A DNA stretch of 64,000 nt from Caldanaerovirga acetigignens (GTDB lineage Bacteria > Bacillota > Thermosediminibacteria > Thermosediminibacterales > Thermosediminibacteraceae). Position numbers and translations under genes: made by a program. Location of the stretch: positions 62,001-126,000 of the forward strand of contig NZ_FRCR01000007.1 of the NCBI RefSeq assembly GCF_900142995.1. The letters are read 5' to 3'. Under the pieces are notes generated by a model. The model worked only from the letters and a program-made list of their open reading frames with translations, was not told the origin of the DNA and did no database searches. This document shows, in pieces, positions 27,021 to 34,988 of the stretch. Position 1 is the first letter of the stretch, and each line of letters begins with the position of its first letter.

Positions 27021-27048
27021 TTATACGGCAATGGAATATGTATGTCAA
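27020..27048 (-). promoter_or_regulatory. Consensus sigma-A promoter of the TetR/ABC operon
   Basis: Minus strand: TTGACA (27048-27043), 17-base spacer, TATAAT (27025-27020): a perfect consensus match, as expected for a promoter held off by a strong repressor. Confidence 0.92.
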
Positions 27049-27049
27049 T

Positions 27050-27166
27050 TTAATTTTTATAGAATGTTATGCTCCTGCATATATTTTTTGAGAACAGAAA
27101 ATGACGTGGGCTCCCCAATTTGAGAAAGCTGTTATTTCTAATTCGCGTCTTTTTCTCCTTATCCAT
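27050..27166 (-). pseudogene. 38-aa remnant ORF behind fluoride riboswitch copy 1
   Basis: After the riboswitch terminator a ribosome site (AGGAGGGTTTAAA) precedes an ATG and 38 codons starting MDKEKKTRIRN. The same leader and the start of the same gene (DKEKRQQIRNT) follow riboswitch copy 2. Here the ORF runs into a 34-bp block identical to part of the MutS-like gene at 31.1 kb, in a different reading frame, then stops at the -35 box of the TetR promoter. It looks like the N-terminus of a lost fluoride-responsive gene joined to foreign sequence by deletion or recombination. Confidence 0.55.
27100..27133. repeat. 34-bp perfect copy of mutS-like sequence (copy A)
   Basis: Identical over 34 bases to 31141-31174, which codes for QLSQIGEPTS in the downstream MutS-like protein. 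Here it is not in that frame and has no mutS flanks, so this is the displaced copy. It abuts the homology block containing riboswitch copy 1. Confidence 0.9.
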
Positions 27167-27395
27167 TTTAAACCCTCCTGGCAATTTTCTTTTAAAAAGT
27201 TTTTGCTGAAAATAAAAACTCCCCACAGTTATTTCACTGAGAGGAGTCATCAACCCTTTATACGGGCAGTTAATGGTGGACTCCATTACCTTTAATGTTC
27301 GACATCAAACGTGTATCAATTATTCATCGATCTAACTTTTACAATGTATTTTATCGCACAACGGATCATGTCAAGTCATATATTTCGATATCAGC
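27131..27395. repeat. ~260-bp repeat containing fluoride riboswitch (copy 1)
   Basis: Closely similar to 33838-34093 over the promoter, aptamer, terminator and the start of the following gene, with scattered substitutions and small indels. Similarity fades at both ends (left into the 34-bp mutS block, right past the -35 box). It is not an insertion-sequence end: the repeated unit is a riboswitch with its own promoter. Confidence 0.85.
27217..27290 (-). ncRNA. Fluoride (crcB) riboswitch, copy 1, degraded
   Basis: Minus strand: GGTAATGGAGTC-CACC, then TTAACTGCCC..GGG and TGATGACTCCT, matching the crcB motif, with the GGAGTC/GACTCC pseudoknot intact (aptamer 27290-27242). Compared with copy 2, the conserved GGTGATGG is GGTAATGG, breaking one pair of the first stem. 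The terminator stem ACTCCTCTCAGT/ACTGTGGGGAGT has one mismatch and is followed by TTTTTATTTTC. A promoter-like TTGACA (27374-27369) and TAAAAT (27353-27348) lie upstream but only 15 bases apart. It no longer precedes an intact gene; the next minus-strand gene is TetR, which has its own promoter. Confidence 0.85.
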
Positions 27396-27428
27396 TATAA
27401 ATTAGTAAATTAGATATTTTGGAAAGTA

Positions 27429-29204
27429 TCAGATCATAATTTGTTTAAATATATCGTACTTGGCCTCATCAGTAAAAATAAAATCTTCAATAGGTGATGC
27501 GTTCAAAATTTCTTTCCCAAATTGAGTGTTTTTTAAGTTTATGAACGATTTTTTTAACTGTTCTATAATTTCAGGAGGCAGGTCAGCTCTTGCAGCTATA
27601 ACATCTTTTGGAATCGGTTCGGTTTTGGCAATAATTCTTAATTCAGTATCAACAGGAAATCCTTTTTGGCGCATCAGTTTCCACGCATCAGAGTAAGTAG
27701 CTCCTGCATCCACCGTCTGTGAGAGCACAGAATTTATCACTTTATCATGAGTACCAAGAAAAAGTGCCTCTAGATCACACTCTAAATCTATGCCTGCTTT
27801 TTTTAACAAATATCGTGGAAAAACATATCCCGAAGCAGATTTAGGATCTACGAAAGCAACTTTTTTCCCTCGCAATTCTTCAAGAGAAATAATCCCGCTT
27901 TTTTTATGAACAATAATATACCCCTCATAATAAGGAGTACCGTTTACGACGGGAGTGACAAGTGGAACGATCTTTCCTTGTTCCCTCGCATTTACAAAAG
28001 CTAAAGGAGAAAACCAGCCAATATCCGCTATGCCATCCAAAAGACATCTAGCCAGATCGGAATAATCAGAAGCAATAATTGTTCTAGCATTATATCCTAT
28101 CTGCTTAACCACGCTTTCGATGATAGGCACATATAATTCCTTAACTTTTTGGGGCTCTACAAAAGGATTTACGCCAAAAATTAGCTCATCTTTGTTCTTA
28201 TATTTAATAGAATATTTTTGTAATTCCGAGGCTTTATTGCTTACCAAATTAGCTAACGATAAAACCTCTTGATTACTTCTTTCTAACCCTTCAATTGTTT
28301 CCATAGCTTTATTCATTGATTGAGCATTTTCTTCTGTCCTCGTTGCGAGCTGTTCAATCACCCTAGCTACCTCTCGAATCGTTAATGTGTGATTGGAAAT
28401 GAGCTCTGATAAATCATTTGTTATAACATTTATTTCCTGTAATTGTTTAATGATCTTTTCTAATGCTACAGTTGAATTATAAGTTATCTCTTCAACCCCG
28501 CTTATTCGGTGAACCCCTGAAGAAATAACATTACTTACTGTATTAAATCCCTGCTTCACTTCTATAATAGTATCCCTAACTTGTTGTGCAGCAGCCTTAC
28601 TTTCCTTGGAAAGTTTATTAACTTCATCAGCTACAACTGCGAAACCCCGCCCAGCTCCACTAGCTCGCGCTGCTTCTATTGCAGCATTTAGCGCCACCAG
28701 ATTAGTATGTTCTGCAATTTTTTTTATTCTATTCGCAAAAGACTCAATTTTTTCAGTTACACTATGAAGTTTTCCGATGACTTCTGCGGCATTAAGGACT
28801 TCACGTGAAATTTCTGTAAGCACACTCCCTGCTTTCAAAATTATCTCACGATTTTCGCTGGAAATTTTAACTAATTGTTCGGATTCCTTGCATGTTATTC
28901 TGGTTTTTAGATCAACCTCCTCAGCGTGCTGCAGTAATTCTTCTACCGACGAGCTACACTCTTCTAGGCCTGTAGCACTTTCAATGCTATTATTTGTTAC
29001 TTCTCTCGACAAATTAACGAGCAACTTAAGTTTCGACGAGTTTTCGTCCATTTTCCACAATAGTTGTCTCGCTGAAAAAGATAATTTTTCTGCTATATCT
29101 AGTAAAAGCTGGGACTCCCCAATATTTGGCCTTTCACCCTGATTAGTCAACAATTTTACATCTTTTTCCTGTTCTTTCCTTAAAAAATTAAAAAAATATT
29201 TCAC
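27429..29204 (-). CDS. Soluble methyl-accepting chemotaxis protein fused to PhnD-like substrate-binding domain
   Basis: A 591-residue protein with no membrane helix. Residues ~40-335 are a coiled-coil MCP signalling domain with the conserved hairpin tip at 161-200 ([35 protein letters not shown]), which binds CheA/CheW. Residues ~338-591 form a periplasmic-binding-protein type 2 fold like PhnD ([69 protein letters not shown]). PhnD relatives bind phosphonate or phosphite outside the cell; here the domain is cytoplasmic and C-terminal to the signalling part, so it would sense an internal ligand. GTG start with AGGAGGAGA. No flagellar or che genes are nearby. Confidence 0.88.
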   Translation of the reverse strand: MKYFFNFLRKEQEKDVKLLTNQGERPNIGESQLLLDIAEKLSFSARQLLWKMDENSSKLKLLVNLSREVTNNSIESATGLEECSSSVEELLQHAEEVDLKTRITCKESEQLVKISSENREIILKAGSVLTEISREVLNAAEVIGKLHSVTEKIESFANRIKKIAEHTNLVALNAAIEAARASGAGRGFAVVADEVNKLSKESKAAAQQVRDTIIEVKQGFNTVSNVISSGVHRISGVEEITYNSTVALEKIIKQLQEINVITNDLSELISNHTLTIREVARVIEQLATRTEENAQSMNKAMETIEGLERSNQEVLSLANLVSNKASELQKYSIKYKNKDELIFGVNPFVEPQKVKELYVPIIESVVKQIGYNARTIIASDYSDLARCLLDGIADIGWFSPLAFVNAREQGKIVPLVTPVVNGTPYYEGYIIVHKKSGIISLEELRGKKVAFVDPKSASGYVFPRYLLKKAGIDLECDLEALFLGTHDKVINSVLSQTVDAGATYSDAWKLMRQKGFPVDTELRIIAKTEPIPKDVIAARADLPPEIIEQLKKSFINLKNTQFGKEILNASPIEDFIFTDEAKYDIFKQIMI

Positions 29205-29241
29205 CCCTCATCTCCTCCTAATCATTTGCTAAAATAAAATA

Positions 29242-29283
29242 ATCCCCCAGGCTGCTCTTATAAGAGCCATTTGCCCGGGGGTT
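29242..29283. other. Strong inverted repeat in the leader of the MCP gene
   Basis: CCCCC(GGGC)..GCC(T)GGGGG outer stem enclosing a perfect GCTCTTATAAGAGC dyad. On the minus strand ATTATTTTATTTTAG follows, so it can act as a terminator or attenuator 38 bases before the GTG of the MCP gene. The 29284-29450 stretch contains no gene; a reading frame fragment (LPKNILYRVMVGHKNLKIL, minus, ending at 29375) is visible without recognised homology. Confidence 0.55.
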
Positions 29284-29450
29284 CTCCTTTTCTCCACCCC
29301 TAACATTTCGTTCTAATTTTTTTGTCTATTTGAAATTATAAATCATAGATACTTCAGTGTCAAGAGAGATAGATTCATTGGATCGCGTCAAGTATTTTTA
29401 GGTTTTTATGCCCCACCATCACTCTATACAGGATATTTTTCGGAAGATAG

Positions 29451-30111
29451 TTATATGTCGTTCCCTGCATCCATCCTCACTATCAGAGGCTTATCCGTAA
29501 CAGCTCTAGCATAGCGAATGCTCTCATCTATAAATTCAGGCGTGTTTTTCTGACAGTGTTGTTTTCCTTCACGCAGCTCGATGTTTACTCCATAACCTTC
29601 TTGACTCAGATATGCGATAATAGGAGAGTATCCTTCAAAACCTTTGTATGTCATTGGATACGCCTTCTTTTTTAGTCTTTGAGTTGTCATAATGGGGATA
29701 CGTCGATATCCAAAGCTACGTAATCTTTATAGCAGGGTATAATCTTTACTCCCGCTTTCTTAAGCAAGAGCGCCGATTCTTCAAGTATGATGTTGTTCCA
29801 TGTGCTGCCTGCCATATCAAACCTCTGACGCAGAGTTGGACTTGAAGGGACTTTTCTGATGCTCAAGGCGGATTTAAAAAATATGTCCCGGCGTAAAGGT
29901 TCAATGCTATCAAAGTCATTTTTTCCTTGACAGAGGAGGCCGATTATGATATTGCAACGTCACTGTTTTTTATGTCCGGTTCTGGCATTTTGGAGATTTT
30001 CGCATTGTTTAACCATCTTTTGAGGCCTATTTTATTGAGAAGGATTCCGACACAGGCGAGTCCGCTTACGGGAGTAAGAATTTCGTTTATCCTTACAATT
30101 TCAAATTTCAT
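29451..30111 (-). pseudogene. IS1380-family transposase, frameshifted and truncated
   Basis: Read with at least three frameshifts the minus strand gives MKFEIVRINEILTPVSGL, GLLCQGKNDFDSIEPLRRD, VPSSPTLRQRFDMAGSTW, DYVALDIDVSP and YKGFEGYSPIIAYLSQEGYG then ELREGKQHCQKNTPEF..DKPLIVRMDAGND. The order is that of IS1380 transposases (DVSP..NS..K and the LREGxQH block). The C-terminal half after the DAGND block is missing. It lies directly against the truncated PucR gene, suggesting insertion there. No terminal repeats could be defined. Confidence 0.85.
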
Positions 30112-30156
30112 ATTGCACCTCAGGGGTTATTTTTTCCTGTTGCGTTTTTTGTCCCC

Positions 30157-30387
30157 TTACGCACAATTCTTCTCGACCAAATCGTAGATGAAAGTTTTTT
30201 CCATTCCCGGATTGCTTAAAAAAACGTATGCAGCCATAAGCAAAAGTTCATTGCCTCTAATCCATTTGGCCGCATCATCCATGGTTAAAACAAAATCTAC
30301 TCTCCTATCGAGACCTTTTTCACCCGCCACGACCTTTGCATTTTTCAATCCTCCTATTTGAAGAGCCTCCCGCACAGTTATACCCAT
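30157..30387 (-). pseudogene. PucR-type regulator, N-terminal fragment
   Basis: 76 residues matching the start of PucR-family purine-catabolism regulators (VREALQIGGLKNAKVVAGEK, RGNELLLMAAYVFL). The normal protein is ~400-550 residues with a C-terminal HTH; here the frame stops where IS-like sequence begins. Ribosome site GGGAGATG precedes ATG 30387. Probably broken by the IS1380 element. Confidence 0.75.
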
Positions 30388-30473
30388 TTCTCCATCTCCC
30401 GGTTTTTTCTATCTACTTTTTTTTATATATTGGCAGTATTTTTTCTAATTTGCCAAATACAATTTGCAATTTT

Positions 30474-31994
30474 TCAAATTAATTCGTTTTCACCTTCATT
30501 TTCACCGAATATTTTTTTATAAAGATCTCTGCTGAAACTTGTTTCTAAGGGTTTACCCTCTATTATTTTGTAGGTTCTCGTTCCGTCACTTTTTCTTTGT
30601 GCCCTTAGAAAAATTGCGTTTTTCAACTTTTTGTTGTAAAAACTGTTTGCAAATTCGTATAGATGAGTAACGAAGAAAACCTTTATTCTTTTTTCCAATA
30701 ATGCACTAATTATTTCTTCTGCAATCTGTGAACCCTCTCTTTCGTTTGTAGCAGAAAAAGATTCATTTAAAAGTAGCATTGAATTTAAAGTTATATCGTC
30801 TACTATTTCGCTCATCCGAGCAAGTTCTTCATCGAGCTTTCCGCTTTTCATTGTTTCATCCTCTTTTCGCTTAAAGTGAGTAAAAAGCCCATCGAAGATA
30901 TTACTTGAAAAAAATTCCGCAGGAACGAACATACCGCTTTGCATCATCAATTGTGCTAAACCTATGCTTCGTATAAATGTAGATTTTCCGCCCTGATTGG
31001 CACCAGTAATTATCACTAGGTCTTTATCGTCTAAATTCAGACTATTCCCAACGATTCTATGTTTCACAGTTAGCGCAAGACACACATCATATAATTCCTT
31101 AAATGATAATTTGCGTTCATCAGTATCCACGGGAACAGGGAATGACGTGGGCTCCCCAATTTGAGAAAGCTGTTCGTATAAATTCAAGCAGCCTATGTAG
31201 AAGGTTAATTCCGTTTTCAATACCTTAAAAAAGTTTAGGATGTGATCAACCGATTGTGCTAGGGCATTGGCTACCAGATTGATTCCTCTTTCTTTTAATT
31301 CGGAAATCGCCCTTGCGCCACTTTCATCGCGGCCGCTGATATAAAAGGTATAAACAGGTACCTTTTTGGCAAAAAATCGTTTTATTAAGCTCTGATTTTT
31401 CTCTTGCGATTTACGAAGAATGTAATTGATGCCTTTGTTGCCCTTTCCCAGCTCGGCGCTTATCAGCATTCCCTCGTCAAAGTTTAGCTCTCTCAGATGG
31501 TTTTGGGCCTCGGTAAAAAAATCGTCGTCAATTTCTTTTTTAAGCATTGCAAATAACGCTTTAAATCCCTCTGATTCGAACTTACTTTCGTTTTCTTCTG
31601 CTATAATTCTCAGCTTCCTCAGCATTTCCAAAAACATTTTCAAAACATCCTTTGACCTTTGCAGGATAAAGTCGGGATATTTGCTGAAAAGACCCCAATA
31701 GTTTTTTTTCTCATTTTCAATGGTTTCCTTCGCAATTTCATATATACTCCTTATGACGGAAGGATTTTTCAAGCAGTCCTTTAAAATATCTTGTCGGTAT
31801 AACACGGTGTCCGTGTCATTGTTAAAACCTGAAAGGATGACCTTCCTTGCTACTTCAAATATAAAGTTGTCACCAAGTGCCATCGCATCAAAAAGTGTTT
31901 CCAGCTCTAAATCTTGCAATAATACTTGTTCATTTTTGGGAAGTTTTTGCTGAAGGTCAAAGTTACGATCTTTAAACATAAGATAGACTTTCAT
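30474..31994 (-). CDS. MutS-like ATPase, second of a tandem pair
   Basis: A 506-residue MutS-family protein lacking the mismatch-binding domain I: a helical lever/clamp-like N-terminal part (~1-310) and a MutS ATPase domain. Walker A GANQGGKST at 331-339 and a Walker B that reads LLLNES (N410, E411), where canonical MutS has Asp before Glu. THLYEFA follows as the switch histidine. The start overlaps the upstream paralogue by four bases (ATGA), so the two are coupled and could form a heterodimer. The intact fluoride riboswitch upstream suggests induction by fluoride. DNA-repair function is not demonstrated for these short forms. Confidence 0.85.
   Translation of the reverse strand: MKVYLMFKDRNFDLQQKLPKNEQVLLQDLELETLFDAMALGDNFIFEVARKVILSGFNNDTDTVLYRQDILKDCLKNPSVIRSIYEIAKETIENEKKNYWGLFSKYPDFILQRSKDVLKMFLEMLRKLRIIAEENESKFESEGFKALFAMLKKEIDDDFFTEAQNHLRELNFDEGMLISAELGKGNKGINYILRKSQEKNQSLIKRFFAKKVPVYTFYISGRDESGARAISELKERGINLVANALAQSVDHILNFFKVLKTELTFYIGCLNLYEQLSQIGEPTSFPVPVDTDERKLSFKELYDVCLALTVKHRIVGNSLNLDDKDLVIITGANQGGKSTFIRSIGLAQLMMQSGMFVPAEFFSSNIFDGLFTHFKRKEDETMKSGKLDEELARMSEIVDDITLNSMLLLNESFSATNEREGSQIAEEIISALLEKRIKVFFVTHLYEFANSFYNKKLKNAIFLRAQRKSDGTRTYKIIEGKPLETSFSRDLYKKIFGENEGENELI
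31141..31174. repeat. 34-bp block in the MutS-like gene duplicated at 27100-27133 (copy B)
   Basis: In-frame source copy, within the codons for QLSQIGEPTS about 45 residues before the Walker A motif. Confidence 0.9.
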
Positions 31995-33523
31995 GATCTT
32001 ATACGCTCCTTTAATAAATTATAAGTGAGCCTGTATTTTTCTGCGATGGACATCGCATAGGAAAAGCCATCCGGAACCTTCCTAAGTATCTTGTATGTTC
32101 TTATGGCTGGATTTTTCAAATTAACGCTACTTACCATACTTACTATTTTTTCGCTTTCTACGGCTAATTCGTATACGAAAGTTACCCACACGCACAGCAA
32201 TTTTTTTTGTAATATTTTTTCCATTATCTTTTTGCTTAGAAAAATTGCATCTTTTAAGGTAGTAGATGTAAAAATTTCATTAATAATGATGACGCTGTTT
32301 GGTGTGGCCTTCTCCAGAATATAACGTATTCTTAGGAGTTCATCTTCCAGTTTACCTCTTAGGTCCTTTATGTTTTCCTCTTTTTCAAAATGCGTAAAAA
32401 TTCTATCATATAGGAAAAGTTGCGCTCGTTTTCCGGGAACGGGACAACCCAAGCCTGCTAAGAAATGAATTTGCCCAAAGGCACGGGCAAAAGTTGTTTT
32501 CCCACCCTGATTGGGGCCGGTTACTACAATTATTCGTTCCTCGCCTTTTAAGTAAAAGTCATTGCAGACAATATTTTGATTTTCATTCACAAGTTTATAA
32601 GCTAAAGCCATATCAAAACCTTCGAAATTGTAGACTTCCTTTATTTTGTCGGAAATTTGAGGGTAGCAAAATTTAAGTCCCGCTTTCTTCAATTTTTCTA
32701 TAAATTCAAGGTAAGATATATAAAATTGTATCTCTTTGTCAAAAATTGCTATAGTCTCATCAATAAAATTAGCGTTTCTCAAAGAGTAATTATCAAGGTG
32801 AGAAAATATTTCTAGATAAAGTTTCGCCACAAAATCGAGTATTTGAGCTTCAATATGGTTCATTTCAGGATAATCGGAAAATTGAACTGTGTAATCTTTT
32901 ACAGAATTCTGTTTAAATCTCTCGAAAGTTTTTATTACTTCTTTACTATAATCAATTTCAGACATATATTTACGAACCTTTACACAATTTCCTTTTATCA
33001 AAATACAGTACTTAACCACTGACAAATCGTCTTTTAATTTTTTAGTTTCTCTAAAAAGTGACCTAAAGCTATTAGATTCAACATAGTTCTTAAGATATTC
33101 GCGAAAGGATATAAAACCCTGTGAATTTAAATTTGCAGAAGTTAAATCACAAAGAAGGGTGTTGACCGCATCACAGTATATTTCAACGGCATCTAAAAAC
33201 CAACTCTCTTTTTGATATTTATTATATAGCCTCTGTGCCTGTCCAAGGTGTTCCTGAACAACGATCATTTTCTGCGAAAACGATTTTATATTGTCAAACA
33301 AAACTTTGTCTTCTAGATCCTTCATAATTTCCTGACGGTACCTTATGGCATCAACATCGCGAAGGGGAGTATAAAAGTAAGGTTTTAAATTATATCGCTC
33401 TCTTCCAGCAGTAATGCCATCTATTATCTTATCGAGGTTTAAATCTCTGAAGAATTCAGGCATTTCGTTTGTTATGCTTTCGTAGTCTTCTACATTTTTA
33501 AAAAGTATGCTTAAAAAAGACAT
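31991..33523 (-). CDS. MutS-like ATPase, first of a tandem pair
   Basis: A 510-residue paralogue of the following protein with the same build: helical N-terminal two thirds and a C-terminal MutS ATPase domain with Walker A GPNQGGKTT at 336-344 and Walker B IIINEI (N415, E416). The switch position reads VTFVYELA, so the histidine seen in the partner (THLYEFA) is replaced by Phe. This asymmetry suggests a heterodimer with one altered site. It begins about 390 bases downstream of the fluoride aptamer, with the remnant of another gene between. Ribosome site GGAGGTGCC before ATG 33523. Confidence 0.85.
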   Translation of the reverse strand: MSFLSILFKNVEDYESITNEMPEFFRDLNLDKIIDGITAGRERYNLKPYFYTPLRDVDAIRYRQEIMKDLEDKVLFDNIKSFSQKMIVVQEHLGQAQRLYNKYQKESWFLDAVEIYCDAVNTLLCDLTSANLNSQGFISFREYLKNYVESNSFRSLFRETKKLKDDLSVVKYCILIKGNCVKVRKYMSEIDYSKEVIKTFERFKQNSVKDYTVQFSDYPEMNHIEAQILDFVAKLYLEIFSHLDNYSLRNANFIDETIAIFDKEIQFYISYLEFIEKLKKAGLKFCYPQISDKIKEVYNFEGFDMALAYKLVNENQNIVCNDFYLKGEERIIVVTGPNQGGKTTFARAFGQIHFLAGLGCPVPGKRAQLFLYDRIFTHFEKEENIKDLRGKLEDELLRIRYILEKATPNSVIIINEIFTSTTLKDAIFLSKKIMEKILQKKLLCVWVTFVYELAVESEKIVSMVSSVNLKNPAIRTYKILRKVPDGFSYAMSIAEKYRLTYNLLKERIRS

Positions 33524-33618
33524 CCTTAGGCACCTCCGATATTTGAAAAAACTTCTTTTCCTTTGTTATATGGTATAAAAAGGGAATTGATACAAGCTGA
33601 GTCTTCACAGAAAATACA

Positions 33619-33810
33619 CTAGATTATGACATGAACTCCTGCGTTCCCATACCAATTCCCCAAAGTAATCATTCCTACTAACACAAAGTAAAATCCCCCG
33701 AGGAAAACTAAAGATGTGAAAAAGACAGAAAGCAAATTTGAGAATGAGAAAATCAAAACCGAAAGACCTTTTCTATCGTATAAATATCCAAACCAAATAG
33801 TATAACTAAT
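33619..33810 (-). pseudogene. Membrane-protein remnant between fluoride riboswitch and mutS-like genes
   Basis: A 63-codon stop-terminated frame (no start) reads ISYTIWFGYLYDRKGLSVLI then two hydrophobic helices (LLSVFFTSLVFLGGFYFVLV). The GYLYDRKG block before a helix resembles the loop motif of MFS transporters. The riboswitch-proximal start (DKEKRQQIRN, with GTA in place of ATG) lies further upstream in another frame. So a transporter-like gene once sat first behind the riboswitch and decayed. The family is a guess. Confidence 0.4.
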
Positions 33811-33907
33811 TTAAATGCATCACTCCCTGTAGTATTTCTAATTTGCTGCCTTTTCTCCTTATCTACTTAGAACCCTCCTGACAATTTTCTTTTAAAAAGT
33901 TTTTGCT

Positions 33908-33990
33908 AAAAACAAAAACTCCTCCCAGTTATTTCACTGAGAGGAGTCATCAACCCTTTATACGGGCAGTTAACGGTGGACTCCATCACC
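33908..33990 (-). ncRNA. Fluoride (crcB) riboswitch, copy 2, intact
   Basis: Minus strand aptamer 33990-33942: stem GGTG/CACC around ATGGAGTC, then TTAAC, stem GCCC/GGG(T), and TGATGACTCCT; the GGAGTC/GACTCC pseudoknot is present, all as in the T. petrophila crcB RNA. The downstream terminator has a 12-bp stem ACTCCTCTCAGT/ACTGGGAGGAGT and TTTTTGTTTTT; its left arm shares the ACTCCT that forms the pseudoknot, so fluoride binding would prevent termination. Controls the tandem MutS-like genes. Confidence 0.93.
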
Positions 33991-34046
33991 TTTAATGTTC
34001 GACATCAAACGTGTATCAATTATTCATCGATTAACTTTTACAATGT

Positions 34047-34074
34047 ATTTTATCACACAACCGGATTATGTCAA
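34047..34074 (-). promoter_or_regulatory. Promoter of fluoride riboswitch copy 2
   Basis: Minus strand: TTGACA (34074-34069), 16-base spacer, TAAAAT (34052-34047). Confidence 0.7.
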
Positions 34075-34170
34075 GTCACATATTTCAATATCTGTGGTTA
34101 TTTTATGATAATGTCACCTTGTAGACTATCGTGATAAAATGTCACTATGAAGAATTAGGTGCGTTATCTA

Positions 34171-34988
34171 ATGTCTAAAGAACAATTAAAAAGATACACT
34201 GTTATTCAAAAGACTCTTGAGGGTGCTATGACTATCAAAGAAGCAGCGGTTTTTTTTGAACCTAAGTGCACGCAAGGTAATACGCCTGATATAAGGAGTG
34301 AAGGAAAATGGGGCCGCGACACTTATCCATAAAAATCAAGGTCGGAAACCCACTCAAGCCATCTCAGAAAAATTTAAACAAAAAATTATTCATCTTAAAA
34401 TGTCTGGCGCCCTACAAAAACGCTAATTTTAAACATTTTCAGAAGCTTCTCGATAGAGTTAAAAACATCAAGTTAAGTTATTCTGCCCTTTATGGTATCC
34501 TCACCGGTGCCGGCATTAAAAGCCCTAAAAAGAAGAGACGCTTTAAATCTCATCGACGCCGCAAGAGAAAGCTTCAACCAGGCCTTTTAGTTCAGATGGA
34601 CACTACCCCATTTAATTGGTTCGGTTATGGCAATGGCGGCGTGTTCTCTTTCTTCGGCAAGCAGTTCAAATCATTCAAAAAAGAAAACCAGCCTTCCATT
34701 CCAGCCCATACAACTGTTAATGTGTTCATTAGTAGTATAACAGGTGTATGGGTGGAATACAAGGGTAGAGTTTATGAAACTGTGCCGTTTGTTAAGCCGA
34801 AAAAGTCTGCTGCCGGTGATATTTCTAAAGAACCGAAGTCGCCTTACAGGCCGCCTGATTCTCACTATTACAAATATAGCCAGAGTCTTTTTAAACCTGT
34901 TACTTTCGAGGAAAGTGATCGCGAAATTCATGAAATACTTCAAGAAATCTTCCTTGGTAAATATAAAAAATTTGCCTGCCTTTATTAA
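34171..34988 (+). pseudogene. ISNCY-like transposase, frameshifted and with catalytic core deleted
   Basis: Three frames together give an N-terminal helix-turn-helix (MSKEQLKRYTVIQKTLEGAM, TIKEAA), a GAATLIHKNQGRKPTQ linker, then KLQPGLLVQMDTTPFNWFGYG, the first Asp region of the catalytic domain. This is followed at once by the C-terminal beta segment (TTVNVFISSITGVWVEYKGR), so roughly the DDE core between is missing. A stop-free 226-aa frame (34308-34988) is only part of the relic. Inactive. It lies divergent from riboswitch copy 2, 100 bases away. Confidence 0.75.

Larger units (their letters stand above)
33838..34093. repeat. ~255-bp repeat containing fluoride riboswitch (copy 2)
   Basis: Partner of 27131-27395. 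Contains promoter, aptamer, terminator and a ribosome site followed by the start of a degenerate gene. Confidence 0.85.

Noticed and set aside
27131-27395. The ~260-bp repeat first looked like ends of an insertion sequence beside the transposase at 34.2 kb.
   Set aside because: The repeated unit contains a complete crcB aptamer, terminator and promoter reading away from the transposase, and copy 1 has no transposase beside it.
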